Below are positions 32,070 to 43,094 of a DNA stretch of 51,849 nt, in pieces (position 1 is the stretch's first letter; every line of letters starts with the position of its first letter). The position numbers and the translations under genes were made by a program. Origin of the DNA: Rodentibacter trehalosifermentans (lineage in GTDB: Bacteria; Pseudomonadota; Gammaproteobacteria; Enterobacterales; Pasteurellaceae); assembly GCF_002000545.1 (NCBI RefSeq), contig NZ_MLHL01000046.1, positions 1 through 51,849 on the forward strand, given 5' to 3'. The notes beneath the pieces were generated by a model. It was not told where the DNA came from, did no database searches, and saw only the letters and a program-made list of their open reading frames with translations.

Positions 32070-33378
32070 TTTTGAGAAATTCCCTACTTTTTCCCATGAG
32101 ATTTTCAATCTCTTCGATTTCTTTTGGCACGGCTGCCGTTAGGATTTTATTGCCATATTCCGTCATTAATAAGTTATCTTCAATACGCACCCCAATGCCC
32201 TTATATTGCTCTGGCACCTCTGCCTCTTCCGAAATATAAAGCCCCGGCTCAACGGTAATCACCATGCCAACGGCGAGCGTTCGGCTACGTTCCTCACCAT
32301 ATTCTCCGACATCATGTACATCTAAACCGAGCCAATGCCCTAAGCCGTGCATATAAAACTGACGATAGGCTTTTTGTTCGATCAGTTCATCGACATCGCC
32401 TTGTAAAATCCCTAATTCCACCAAACCTTGCACCTTGATACGAATGACTTCATCATTCACTTGTTTAATAGAGCTGCCCGGCACCAATAACTCAATAGCA
32501 CGTTTTTGTGCTTTTAATACCAACGAATAAATCTCACGTTGGGCTTGGCTAAATTTGCCGTTTACCGGAAAGGTTCTTGTAATATCACCGGCATACATAG
32601 CAAATTCACAACCGGCATCAACCAACACTAAATCCCCGTCTTTCAAGGGTTGGTCATTTTCGGTGTAATGTAAAATGCAAGCATTATCCCCGCCGGCAAC
32701 GATAGAATTATAAGAAGCAAAACGAGCGCCATGACGATTAAATTCATGCAAAATCTCACCTTCAATTTCATACTCAAAGCGATGAGGACGGGTTTCTTGC
32801 ATGGCTTTGATATGGGCTAATGCGCTAATTTGCCCGGCTTGTTGCATAAGGCGGATTTCATTGGGAGATTTAATCAAGCGCATTTCACTGATGATAGGAC
32901 GCCAATCTAAAATTTCCGTAAAATTAACCGCACTTTCCGAAAGTAATTTGTCCCCCCATAAATGAAGCGCCGGCACATGATAAAGTGCGGTCAGATTTTC
33001 GGTAATTTTTGGCAAATGAATAGCGAATTCATCAATAGAATAAGCCTCATTCACCTCAAGAGTTTGGGGCGCACGCTCTACCCCTAAACGGCGACCATTC
33101 CAAGTTTCAAGTAAAGGATCTCGCGGTCGAAGAAAGAGTATCGCTTTTTCCGATTGTTCGGTTTTTACAAATAGTAAAGCGGCATTCGGTTCATTAAAAC
33201 CGGTCAAATACCAAAAATAGCTGTCTTGGCGAAATGGAAACGTGCAATCATTGTTGCGACGTTTTTCAATTTCGGAAAACAGTAACAATGCCGAATTAGT
33301 CCGCATTTTTGTCAATAATTGTTTTCGACGTTCTGCAAATTCTTTTTGAGGCAATTCCGCCATATATGCAAGATCCAT
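32065..33378 (-). CDS. pepP: Xaa-Pro aminopeptidase P
   Basis: A 437-residue manganese aminopeptidase that removes N-terminal residues preceding proline. The pita-bread metal ligands are visible: VDAGCEFAMYAGDITRT (two Asp), HGLGHWLGLDVHD (His), VEPGLY (Glu) and RIEDN (Glu). An N-terminal creatinase-like domain precedes them. AGGAGAG precedes the ATG. It follows the ygfB-like gene by 28 bases, the order seen in E. coli. Two uptake signals occur within it (about 32927 and 32979). Confidence 0.96.
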   Translation of the reverse strand: MDLAYMAELPQKEFAERRKQLLTKMRTNSALLLFSEIEKRRNNDCTFPFRQDSYFWYLTGFNEPNAALLFVKTEQSEKAILFLRPRDPLLETWNGRRLGVERAPQTLEVNEAYSIDEFAIHLPKITENLTALYHVPALHLWGDKLLSESAVNFTEILDWRPIISEMRLIKSPNEIRLMQQAGQISALAHIKAMQETRPHRFEYEIEGEILHEFNRHGARFASYNSIVAGGDNACILHYTENDQPLKDGDLVLVDAGCEFAMYAGDITRTFPVNGKFSQAQREIYSLVLKAQKRAIELLVPGSSIKQVNDEVIRIKVQGLVELGILQGDVDELIEQKAYRQFYMHGLGHWLGLDVHDVGEYGEERSRTLAVGMVITVEPGLYISEEAEVPEQYKGIGVRIEDNLLMTEYGNKILTAAVPKEIEEIENLMGKSREFLKM

Positions 33379-33406
33379 TTCTCTCTCCTTTTATGCGTTT
33401 TTTAAA

Positions 33407-33952
33407 TTAATGTAATATTGGTTTTTTCGTATTTGGCGCTTGGTTAAATTGTGTGTAAAACAAGGTGGCAATGGTACGGACATATTCAATGATTTCTTCC
33501 AATGCCTCACTCATTTCTTCTTCGTCATCATCTTCCTCATAACCCAGTAGGCAAATATCATGTAAGTCATCGACTGCCTCTGCAATTTCGCCTTTTTCTT
33601 TATCTAAATGAGGTTGTGCCAAACCTAAACCAAGTAAAAAGTGATTTGCCCATTCGGATAAACTGTCTGCACGGGCAAAAACATTCTCATTTTCCGGCAA
33701 GCCCAGTTCAAAAGAAAAACCTTCCATATCCGCGAGTGCATCGGAAATACGTTGATAAAGTGCGCTCACTTGTGCGAGAAGGACACTTGGATAGGCGTGA
33801 TTGTCGTGGGTAAATTGATAAAGGAGGGGTTGCCAACTTTGATCGTTGACCCCACCACAAATGAGACCGCTTAAAAAGCCGTGAAGCTCTGTAGCATTAA
33901 TCCCAATCCCTTGAGATTTGAGTTGTTGGTTAAGTTCTTGAAGGATTGTCAT
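33407..33952 (-). CDS. ygfB: YgfB/YecA family protein (UPF0149)
   Basis: A 181-residue acidic protein of the UPF0149 family. The [13 protein letters not shown] motif near residue 23 and the acidic C-terminal stretch [25 protein letters not shown] are typical. In H. influenzae the structure of this family member is known, but its role is still vague; in Pseudomonas YgfB represses an alpA-linked system. It is the first gene of a unit with pepP. Confidence 0.9.
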   Translation of the reverse strand: MTILQELNQQLKSQGIGINATELHGFLSGLICGGVNDQSWQPLLYQFTHDNHAYPSVLLAQVSALYQRISDALADMEGFSFELGLPENENVFARADSLSEWANHFLLGLGLAQPHLDKEKGEIAEAVDDLHDICLLGYEEDDDEEEMSEALEEIIEYVRTIATLFYTQFNQAPNTKKPILH

Positions 33953-33999
33953 CGTTTCTTCCTGTAGTGAAATGCTGTTCAGTGTACCCCTTTAGCAAT

Positions 34000-34025
34000 A
34001 AAAAAGCGATCGCTTTTCCCATGGA
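34000..34025 (-). terminator. Terminator after groEL
   Basis: AAAAGC-GATC-GCTTTT is a short hairpin followed on the minus strand by a T-rich run. An uptake signal lies about 13 bases away (34030). Confidence 0.55.
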
Positions 34026-34064
34026 AAAACGACCGCACTTTTTATTTCGTCATAGGAGGAAAAA

Positions 34065-35759
<1,695 letters not shown>

Positions 35760-35780
35760 TTATTTTTCACCGTCTTTTCA

Positions 35781-36071
35781 TTATTCTACAATCGCTAAAA
35801 TATCGTTTTCAGAAATGATTAACACTTCTTCGCCATCGATTTTTTCGCTTTTCACGCCATAACCTTCGTTAAAAATGACGGTATCCCCCACTTTCACATC
35901 TAAAGGTTGAACCGTGCCATTTTCCAAAATACGGCCTTTTCCTACCGCTAAAACTTTTGCACGGGTTGATTTGGTTGCTGCAGAACCGGTTAATACAATC
36001 CCGCCTGCAGATAAGGTTTCCACTTCTTCACGTTTAATAATGACACGATCATGTAACGGACGAATATTCAT
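35781..36071 (-). CDS. groES: Co-chaperonin GroES (Hsp10)
   Basis: A 96-residue co-chaperonin that caps GroEL. It starts [18 protein letters not shown]; the mobile loop [12 protein letters not shown] is near residue 22. AAGGAAAT precedes the ATG. It is first in the operon, behind a sigma-32 type promoter, with 72 bases before groEL. Confidence 0.99.
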   Translation of the reverse strand: MNIRPLHDRVIIKREEVETLSAGGIVLTGSAATKSTRAKVLAVGKGRILENGTVQPLDVKVGDTVIFNEGYGVKSEKIDGEEVLIISENDILAIVE

Positions 36072-36109
36072 TGGTTAATTTCCTTCTAAAGTTTGAAATG
36101 CGTTTACTA

Positions 36110-36137
36110 TAATAGGGTGCAAAATTCCCCTTTCAAG
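36110..36137 (-). promoter_or_regulatory. Heat-shock (sigma-32) promoter of groESL
   Basis: On the minus strand CTTGAAA (36137-36131), a 13-base spacer and CCCTATTA (36117-36110) closely match the sigma-32 consensus CTTGAAA-N13-CCCCATNT. No CIRCE element is seen. Confidence 0.8.
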
Positions 36138-36214
36138 GGGAAAAGCAAAAAAATTTTCCCTTAAAAAAACTAATGCGAAAAATGAAAATATGTCGTGATA
36201 GCCCATTTTAAAAT

Positions 36215-36256
36215 TGTGACCTAGATCAATTTTTTTCCTGTAGGAATTTTTATAAT
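36215..36256 (+). promoter_or_regulatory. FNR/CRP-type promoter of aspA
   Basis: TGTGACCTAGATCAAT (36215-36230) has a perfect CRP left half and a perfect FNR right half (ATCAA). Its centre is 36222.5. TATAAT at 36251-36256 gives a start near 36263, placing the site at about -40.5. Anaerobic activation fits aspartase. Confidence 0.6.
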
Positions 36257-36292
36257 AGCCACGAATTAACTAACCCAAAGAGGTGAATAACA

Positions 36293-37711
36293 ATGACACA
36301 ATTTAGAACAGAAGTGGATTTACTCGGTGAACGTGAAGTGCCTGCCAATGCTTACTGGGGCATTCATACATTAAGAGCGGTTGAAAATTTCAATATTTCG
36401 AATGTCACCATTTCTGATGTACCGGAATTTGTCCGTGGAATGGTCATGGTGAAAAAAGCCACTGCCCTTGCCAATGGTGAATTAGGTGCGATTCCGGCTG
36501 ACATTGCCAATGCGATTGTGGCTGCTTGCGATGAAATTTTAACCACAGGAAAATGTTTGGATCAATTCCCTTCAGATGTGTATCAAGGGGGAGCCGGCAC
36601 CTCAGTGAATATGAACACCAACGAAGTGGTAGCAAACTTGGCGCTGGAAAAAATGGGTCATCAAAAAGGGGAATATCACCTTATCAACCCAATGGATCAC
36701 GTCAATGCCAGCCAATCCACCAACGATGCCTACCCGACCGGTTTCCGTATCGCTGTTTATAACAGTATTCTGAAATTAGTTGATAAAATCCAATACTTAC
36801 AAGAAGGCTTTGAAAATAAAGCAAAAGAATTTGCCAACATCTTAAAAATGGGCCGCACCCAATTACAAGATGCCGTGCCAATGACCGTAGGTCAGGAATT
36901 TAAAGCCTTTGCCGTCTTGCTTGAAGAAGAAGTGCGTAATTTGAAACGAACTGGCGAATTATTGTTAGAAGTGAACCTTGGTGCGACCGCAATCGGCACG
37001 GGATTAAATACTCCTCAAGGCTACAGTGAATTAGCCGTAAAACACCTTGCGGAAGTGACCGGATTGCCTTGCACCCCGGCGGAAAACCTTATTGAAGCCA
37101 CTTCTGACTGCGGAGCTTATGTCATGGTTCACGGTGCATTAAAGCGCACGGCGGTGAAGCTCTCTAAAGTGTGTAATGACTTGCGTTTACTTTCTTCCGG
37201 CCCTCGTGCAGGTTTAAAAGAAATTAATCTTCCGGAATTGCAGGCTGGATCGTCTATTATGCCGGCCAAAGTCAATCCTGTTGTCCCTGAAGTGGTTAAC
37301 CAAGTATGCTTTAAAGTAATCGGTAACGACACAACCGTCACCTTTGCCGCAGAAGCCGGTCAGTTACAATTAAACGTGATGGAACCGGTTATCGGTCAAG
37401 CGATGTTCGAATCTATCGATATCTTAGCCAATGCTTGCGTAAACCTACGGGATAAATGCGTGGACGGTATCACCGTTAACAAAGAAATTTGTGAAAACTA
37501 CGTCTTCAATTCAATCGGTATCGTCACCTATCTCAACCCGTTTATCGGTCACCACAATGGTGATTTAGTGGGTAAAATCTGTGCAGAAACCGGCAAAGGC
37601 GTGCGTGAAGTCGTGCTTGAAAAAGGGTTGTTAACCGAAGAACAGTTAGATGATATTCTTTCTGTGGAAAACTTAATGAACCCAACCTACAAAGCGAAAT
37701 TAAACAAATAG
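36293..37711 (+). CDS. aspA: Aspartate ammonia-lyase (aspartase)
   Basis: A 472-residue tetrameric enzyme of the aspartase/fumarase superfamily that converts aspartate to fumarate and ammonia, feeding fumarate respiration. The signature loop [11 protein letters not shown] near residue 318 carries the catalytic Ser; [15 protein letters not shown] near 100 and [11 protein letters not shown] near 140 are further conserved blocks. E. coli AspA has 478 residues. AGAGGTG precedes the ATG. It is a single gene behind an FNR/CRP-type promoter and before a strong terminator. Confidence 0.97.
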   Translation: MTQFRTEVDLLGEREVPANAYWGIHTLRAVENFNISNVTISDVPEFVRGMVMVKKATALANGELGAIPADIANAIVAACDEILTTGKCLDQFPSDVYQGGAGTSVNMNTNEVVANLALEKMGHQKGEYHLINPMDHVNASQSTNDAYPTGFRIAVYNSILKLVDKIQYLQEGFENKAKEFANILKMGRTQLQDAVPMTVGQEFKAFAVLLEEEVRNLKRTGELLLEVNLGATAIGTGLNTPQGYSELAVKHLAEVTGLPCTPAENLIEATSDCGAYVMVHGALKRTAVKLSKVCNDLRLLSSGPRAGLKEINLPELQAGSSIMPAKVNPVVPEVVNQVCFKVIGNDTTVTFAAEAGQLQLNVMEPVIGQAMFESIDILANACVNLRDKCVDGITVNKEICENYVFNSIGIVTYLNPFIGHHNGDLVGKICAETGKGVREVVLEKGLLTEEQLDDILSVENLMNPTYKAKLNK

Positions 37712-37731
37712 TTTCATAAAATAAGTAACTG

Positions 37732-37775
37732 AAGTGCGGTTAAAATCTTTGATGATTTTAACCGCACTTTTTTAT
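37732..37775. terminator. Inverted uptake-signal terminator between aspA and potD
   Basis: A 16-bp perfect stem (37732-37747 and 37754-37769) whose arms each start with an uptake signal, with a six-base loop and a T-run. It serves convergent genes. Confidence 0.9.
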
Positions 37776-37780
37776 AAGAA

Positions 37781-38833
37781 TTAATTGGTTTTTAGTTTAT
37801 TCCAATATTTTTCGTAAATATCTACGGCATCACCCACATCGCCTTGCATAATGCCTTTTTCCACTTCTTCTGAAGGAGGGAATAAGGTTGGGTCATTCAC
37901 AAGTTCCGGGCTGAGCAAGGCTTTCACCCCTTCATTCGGCATTGAAAAGCCCATTCGTTCAATCACCACTTTGGCATTTTCAGGGCGAAGGAGGAAATCA
38001 ATAAACTGATGCGCCCCTTCCACATTTTTTGCCGTTTTCGGGATGGTATAGTTATCCATCCAAAAAATTGCGCCCTCTTTCGGGTAGATAAATTGTAGGC
38101 TTGGATTTTCTTTATGGGCGAGATAGGCAGAGCCGTTCCAAATCATCCCCAGTGCCACTTCACCTTGCACATAAGGCACTTCCGGTGAATCGGAATTAAA
38201 GGTAATCACATTCGGCAATAAGGTTACTAAACGCTCATAAGCCGCTTTGATTTCTTCTTCGTTGGTCGTATTTGGGGATTTGCCATTAAGTAACAGTGCA
38301 ATATGGAATACTTCACGGGCATCGCTTGTCATCAGCACTTTGTGTTTAAATTCGGGTTTCCATAAATCCGCCCAACTGGTGATACTTTTCGGGTCGATAT
38401 CATCAGCATTAACTTCAATCCCGGTTAAACCGTAAACATAAGGCAGGGAGAATTTGTTTTCAGGGTCAAATTCTTTGTTCAGCAAGTGTTTTGGAATTTG
38501 TTTTAAATTCGCTAATTTGCTGTGATCGAGGGGCTGTAACATATTTTCCTTGATCATTTTATTGACATAATAGCTTGATGGAAACACCACGTCATAGCCT
38601 GATCCGGTGCTTTCCGTCAATTTTAATTTGGCATACATTTCTTCGTTGCTTTCAAAGGTGGAATAAATCACTTCCACACCGGTTTCTTTGGTAAATTGTG
38701 CAACGAGTTCAGGTGGGACATAATCCGTCCAGTTATAAACATAAAGTTTGTTGTTGGCAAAAGCGGATGCTGCAAAAAGTGCGGTCACAGAAAGGAAAAG
38801 ATTTTTGAGAGTACGAACAAGGGATTTTTTCAA
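37781..38833 (-). CDS. potD: Spermidine/putrescine-binding periplasmic protein
   Basis: A 350-residue solute-binding protein of the PotD/PotF type, with a signal peptide ([20 protein letters not shown], cleaved near AFA|NN at residue 27). [15 protein letters not shown] and [12 protein letters not shown] are family blocks. No permease or ATPase genes are next to it, so it presumably serves a potABC transporter elsewhere. The start codon is TTG at 38833: AGGAGGT lies seven bases upstream, the signal peptide begins there, and there is no alternative ATG. It could carry a ligand other than spermidine. Confidence 0.9.
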   Translation of the reverse strand: MKKSLVRTLKNLFLSVTALFAASAFANNKLYVYNWTDYVPPELVAQFTKETGVEVIYSTFESNEEMYAKLKLTESTGSGYDVVFPSSYYVNKMIKENMLQPLDHSKLANLKQIPKHLLNKEFDPENKFSLPYVYGLTGIEVNADDIDPKSITSWADLWKPEFKHKVLMTSDAREVFHIALLLNGKSPNTTNEEEIKAAYERLVTLLPNVITFNSDSPEVPYVQGEVALGMIWNGSAYLAHKENPSLQFIYPKEGAIFWMDNYTIPKTAKNVEGAHQFIDFLLRPENAKVVIERMGFSMPNEGVKALLSPELVNDPTLFPPSEEVEKGIMQGDVGDAVDIYEKYWNKLKTN

Positions 38834-38878
38834 TTTATTGACCTCCTATGGGTGATAAAATAAAAAATGATAAGTAAA

Positions 38879-38909
38879 AAATCGCTCGGTAACTTTCATT
38901 ACCGAGCGA
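38879..38909 (-). terminator. Terminator after the autotransporter gene
   Basis: TCGCTCGGTAA and TTACCGAGCGA form an 11-bp stem that is followed by six T on the minus strand. Confidence 0.85.
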
Positions 38910-38919
38910 AGTTTATCAA

Positions 38920-41388
38920 TTACCAAACATATTGTACACCTGCGCCAAGCTGATAGGTATTACGGGTTTGGCTTTTCAGTGAATGCTCCAAATGGGTATG
39001 TGCATAGAATGAAAGATTGTTTGTTGCATTCCATTGGAACTGTAATCCCACATCTAACCACGTTTGAGCATAATCTTCCCGATAATCACGGTTACCGATT
39101 TTCACCGATTTATTGTGCAGGAAATCGTGCCAAACATTTGTCGTCAGAGCAAACAAATAGGCTTCATTTCGGAAATTAAGGCTTGAACCTAATCGTCCTC
39201 GTAAGCCTGATTGGTTATGGAATTGAATATTAAGATGTTTATCGTACAGATCTTTTAAGTACAAGTGTTGATAAATTAATTGGGTTTGCGGTTCCAATGA
39301 CCAATTTTCATTAAGATGGAAAGTTTGTCCTATTTCTGTCGAAATTAAGGTGGTCATATCATCTTGACTGAGCTTACTTCCTTCTCTTGGGCGATATTCA
39401 TTACGTAAATAGCCTACTTGTCCGACAAGATCGAGATAAGATTCATTTTGCCAAAAGATTGAATGATAAAGCCCAAATAATCCGGCTTTGGTTTTTCCTT
39501 TTCCAGTGTGTTTATCACTAACGATCCGCCCATTTTCGGCACGGAATCTATCGGAAAAATTAAGGTGATTATAACCAAAAGTGGCATAAATCCCTGTTTG
39601 TTTGGTGACTGAATCTTGGGTATTGATATCTAAATCCACACCAATTTGAGCAAGGTATTGGTTTTGTCTATGATTAAGACGATTTTTACCTTCAACTTTC
39701 AGATATTTGCTGACAACCCGTCCCCAAACACCGTTTTGAGCAGATGCTTGCGGATTGACTGTGCTACCACGCCGTTTCGCTAAGGTATCAATAGCACTGT
39801 AACCCAACTCCATATTGGTATAAGGCATTTGAATATAAGTAGATGAGGCTGCTGTTCTAATCTCCTTATTAGGTTTCGGCTCAAGTGCCTCAAGTGTCCA
39901 GTAGTATTTATTACCAATTTTCACTAATTGTGCTTCGCCGGCATTCAATGTGTCTGATTTCCCAACAAATGCTAATCCATTATGATCTTTTTCAGCGATA
40001 ACAACGGGAGAGGATGTTTGTTCCTGAGCCGTTTTTTCAATATCACCAAAAATCCCTGTTTTAGTTTTGACGATGGTCGCACCGAGTGAGGTATCAATAT
40101 GACCTAGCACGTGCAAAATATCACTGCCTGATATATTTGAATCTTTATTCCAAACCGTATCTACAAGCAATGTTCCACCGGAAGTATAGTGATTAACAAT
40201 AAAATGAGTGAAATTGGGTTGATTTGAGCCATCGGCTAAATCAAGGGTGCCTTGATGAAGAAAGGTTCTTTTTACAATAAAGTTCTCATTACTCAGCCAA
40301 TTATCATTGCGATCATCTATCTCAAGATCAGATTTAATTCTTGATACATCTAGCCTATTTTCATCAAAAGGTTGCTTGTACCCAAGATGACTAAGCGAAA
40401 GCGTACCCTTTTTCAAAAGGGTTAAATCACGCAAGCTAAAACGATCAAAGGTTGATTGATCGGTCAGTGATAAAGTGCCTTGTTTAATAGAAACATTCGC
40501 ATTTTTCGCTTGCCCTTCTCGCCCAATCCCATGATTAAGCAATTCTATCTTCATATTTTCCGGGGCATTATATTCAATCGTGCATCTTGAACATTGATAC
40601 AACGGGAAAATAATCTGATCTTCTTTCAATTTATTAAAAATTAAACGGACGGGATAACTATCGCCCGGACTACTTGCTATCACACCATGTGGAAGGTTAA
40701 ATTCACCTGCATTTTTGTGATCATCACTCCCTATTTTTAGGGTTTTATGAATAGTTAGAGTGTGATTGAGCACATTTAAGTAGCCTTGGTTTTCAATATC
40801 TGTGAGCGGTTGACCGGGGAGGGTGAGTGTGCCGCCATTTAGAAGGGTGATTTTATCTGTGCGCGCAGGGGTGGCGATTCCCCCGCTATAAGTAAGTTCT
40901 GAACCTTTTCCATCAATGACAATAAGTGTTTTTTCGTTTCTATCCCCAGCTAGATTACTACTTGAGGAATAAGGATCATTTATTCCTACCTGTATCACTT
41001 TTGCACCGTTGGTGATATGAAGTTCAGCATTCCCACGACTGTCCCCAAGGAGAATCGCATTGCCTACTTTCAAAATGCTACCTTCGCCATCAACGATTAA
41101 TTTTCCATCACCGTTTTTTCCATAACCCACTGTCACACTTCCATTGGTGCGATATCTTCCTTTCCCGGGATAACCAAGTATGCTAACTTTGCTCCCCTTA
41201 TTGATAGTCAGTTCAGCTTTATCTTTTTCACCAACAATTAAATAGTTATAAAAATGAAATCCCTCCTCATCTTTTGACGGATTATCAATGAATGCTTCAA
41301 TAGCATCTATTGAACCGTTTTTTATTACATCAGCGTAGCTTAAGCAGGGAAAGATAGAGATAAGAAAAAAAGAGATTTTTTTCATCAT
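38920..41388 (-). CDS. Type V autotransporter (outer-membrane beta-barrel adhesin-like)
   Basis: An 822-residue protein with a signal peptide (MMKKISFFLISIFPCLSYA, cleaved near residue 19). A passenger of about 530 residues is rich in beta-helix-like turns (LIVGEKDKAELTINKGSKV, TLTLPGQPL). A C-terminal autotransporter barrel runs from about residue 555 (NGVWGRVVSKYLKVEG) and ends in a terminal Trp after GAGVQYV. The passenger has no protease triad that I can recognise, so adhesion or aggregation is more likely than proteolysis; this is inference. AAGGA precedes the ATG. An array of octamer repeats begins 49 bases upstream. The gene has no uptake signals and sits between potD and the OrdL-like gene. 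Confidence 0.88.
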   Translation of the reverse strand: MMKKISFFLISIFPCLSYADVIKNGSIDAIEAFIDNPSKDEEGFHFYNYLIVGEKDKAELTINKGSKVSILGYPGKGRYRTNGSVTVGYGKNGDGKLIVDGEGSILKVGNAILLGDSRGNAELHITNGAKVIQVGINDPYSSSSNLAGDRNEKTLIVIDGKGSELTYSGGIATPARTDKITLLNGGTLTLPGQPLTDIENQGYLNVLNHTLTIHKTLKIGSDDHKNAGEFNLPHGVIASSPGDSYPVRLIFNKLKEDQIIFPLYQCSRCTIEYNAPENMKIELLNHGIGREGQAKNANVSIKQGTLSLTDQSTFDRFSLRDLTLLKKGTLSLSHLGYKQPFDENRLDVSRIKSDLEIDDRNDNWLSNENFIVKRTFLHQGTLDLADGSNQPNFTHFIVNHYTSGGTLLVDTVWNKDSNISGSDILHVLGHIDTSLGATIVKTKTGIFGDIEKTAQEQTSSPVVIAEKDHNGLAFVGKSDTLNAGEAQLVKIGNKYYWTLEALEPKPNKEIRTAASSTYIQMPYTNMELGYSAIDTLAKRRGSTVNPQASAQNGVWGRVVSKYLKVEGKNRLNHRQNQYLAQIGVDLDINTQDSVTKQTGIYATFGYNHLNFSDRFRAENGRIVSDKHTGKGKTKAGLFGLYHSIFWQNESYLDLVGQVGYLRNEYRPREGSKLSQDDMTTLISTEIGQTFHLNENWSLEPQTQLIYQHLYLKDLYDKHLNIQFHNQSGLRGRLGSSLNFRNEAYLFALTTNVWHDFLHNKSVKIGNRDYREDYAQTWLDVGLQFQWNATNNLSFYAHTHLEHSLKSQTRNTYQLGAGVQYVW

Positions 41389-41436
41389 TGTGATTCCTTA
41401 ACAAAATAGACGATAGACAGTTTGTGTTTTATATTT

Positions 41437-41541
41437 GTTAAGCTGTTAAGCTGTTAAGCTGTTAAGCTGTTAAGCTGTTAAGCTGTTAAGCTGTTAAGCT
41501 GTTAAGCTGTTAAGGTTAAGCTGTTAAGCTGTTAAGCTGTT
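41437..41541. repeat. Octanucleotide repeat array GTTAAGCT (12 full units plus one 6-base unit)
   Basis: Nine perfect tandem units (41437-41508), one unit lacking its last two bases (41509-41514), three more perfect units (41515-41538), then GTT. On the minus strand each junction reads TTAACA, which resembles a -35 box. A TATAAA lies between the array and the autotransporter start. Confidence 0.95.
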
Positions 41542-41669
41542 ATAAATCACAAATTTCGGCATAATAGCTCAAAAAATATCCTAATGAAATCCGACCACTT
41601 TTCGCAAAGGATTTGACATATTTCCCCATAAGCGTAAGATTTCGCCGGTTTTTATTAACGAGAGGTTTT

Positions 41670-42965
41670 ATGCTCACTTTTGCTCATCAAGAACACGTTT
41701 CCTCCTACTATTTTGATTCCCGCAATCAAGATTTCCAACTCCCTCCTTTAACACAGCTTGAACGGGCTGATGTTTGCGTTATCGGTGCCGGCTTTTTTGG
41801 GCTATCTGCCGCATTGGAACTGGCAGAGAAAGGGAAAAAAGTCGTGGTATTGGAAGGCGCTCGGGTGGGCTTTGGCGCTTCCGGTCGAAGTGGTGGGCAA
41901 GCGATTAATGGGTTTGAAGAAGGCATTGATGAATATATTCATCAAGTCGGCTTTGAGAAAGCCCGTAAGCTTTGGGAAATGTCGTTGGAAGCCATTGATA
42001 TTATTGATGAACGCATCGCAAAATACGGTATTCAATGCGACTGGAAAAAAGGCTATGCGACCCTGGCATTGAACCATCGCCGTATGGATGATCTGATTGA
42101 AATGGAAAAAGCCAGCCACAAAAATTTTGGCTATCAAAATATGCAGCTTTGGGATAAAGCGAAACTCAAACAGCATTTAGGGAGCGATATTTATGTAGGG
42201 GGCTTATACGATAGCCATTCCGGTCATTTACATCCTTTCAATTATTGTTTGGGGCTAGCGAAAGCCTGTTTAGATCTTGGCGTGCAGATTTTTGAACAAT
42301 CACCGGTGGTGGATCTTATTGAAAAAAGTGGTTGTATTGAGGTGAAAACCGACCAAAGTGCGGTCATTTCGCAAGATGTTATTTTAGCCACCAACGCTTA
42401 TATTGATACGCTCCCTAAATCTATTCATCATGGTATTAACCGAAAAATTATGCCGGTGGAAAGTTTTATTATCGCCACCGAACCCCTCAGTCAAGCGATG
42501 GCAGACTCGGTGATTAATAATGGGATGTCTGTGTGCGACAACAATTTATTGCTTGATTATTACCGTTTAAGTACGGACAACCGCCTGCTTTTTGGTAGCG
42601 ATTCCAGCTCGGAAAAAGATATGGTCGCCATTATGCGACAAAATATGTTGCACGTTTTCCCTCAATTAGAGGGGGTGAAAATTGATTACGGCTGGGCAGG
42701 CCCCATTGATATGACGATGAATTCTACCCCCCATTTCGGGCGAATTTCTCCGCATATTTATTTTGCACAAGGTTATTCGGGGCATGGTGTCGCCTTAACT
42801 GGGTTGGCCGGTCGCATTATTGCGGAAGCCATTTTAGGCAATGACGAACGCCTGCAAATTTTTGAAGGATTAAAAGTCCCTTCTGTTTACGGTGGGAAAT
42901 GGGTGAAAAATTTAGCTACAAAAATTGGGGTGAAATACTATCAATTTTTGGATAAGTATCGTTAA
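41670..42965 (+). CDS. FAD-dependent oxidoreductase, PuuB/OrdL family
   Basis: A 431-residue D-amino-acid-oxidase-like flavoprotein. The dinucleotide-binding motif ADVCVIGAGFFGLSAALELAEKGKKVVVLEG is near residue 30, and the FAD-closing YFAQGYSGHGVALTGLAG is near the C-terminus. Relatives include gamma-glutamylputrescine oxidase. The nearby potD makes a polyamine role plausible, but no other puu gene is present. AGAGG precedes the ATG at 41670; an in-frame start 19 codons earlier is not conserved in style. An uptake signal occurs within it (42353). Confidence 0.85.
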   Translation: MLTFAHQEHVSSYYFDSRNQDFQLPPLTQLERADVCVIGAGFFGLSAALELAEKGKKVVVLEGARVGFGASGRSGGQAINGFEEGIDEYIHQVGFEKARKLWEMSLEAIDIIDERIAKYGIQCDWKKGYATLALNHRRMDDLIEMEKASHKNFGYQNMQLWDKAKLKQHLGSDIYVGGLYDSHSGHLHPFNYCLGLAKACLDLGVQIFEQSPVVDLIEKSGCIEVKTDQSAVISQDVILATNAYIDTLPKSIHHGINRKIMPVESFIIATEPLSQAMADSVINNGMSVCDNNLLLDYYRLSTDNRLLFGSDSSSEKDMVAIMRQNMLHVFPQLEGVKIDYGWAGPIDMTMNSTPHFGRISPHIYFAQGYSGHGVALTGLAGRIIAEAILGNDERLQIFEGLKVPSVYGGKWVKNLATKIGVKYYQFLDKYR

Positions 42966-42980
42966 AAACAGGGTTGAAAT

Positions 42981-43018
42981 TGACCGCACTTTAATAGATC
43001 TGATTTAATGTGCGGTCA
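42981..43018. terminator. Hairpin between the oxidoreductase and porin genes
   Basis: TGACCGCAC and GTGCGGTCA form a 9-bp stem with a 20-base loop between convergent genes. Only the left arm is a full uptake signal. The T-run is weak. Confidence 0.45.
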
Positions 43019-43094
43019 TATAAGCTTTAGTTTAATTATATATACAGCCTTGTAAATTCAGGTATGCAGCGTTGGTGTTTATTTCCTCGTTTTT

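Noticed and set aside
34002-34017. GCGATCGC palindrome as a special repeat
   Set aside because: It occurs once here and is better explained as the core of the groEL terminator hairpin.
41437-41541. Repeat array considered as a CRISPR
   Set aside because: The units are 8 bases, directly tandem and have no spacers; no cas genes are nearby.
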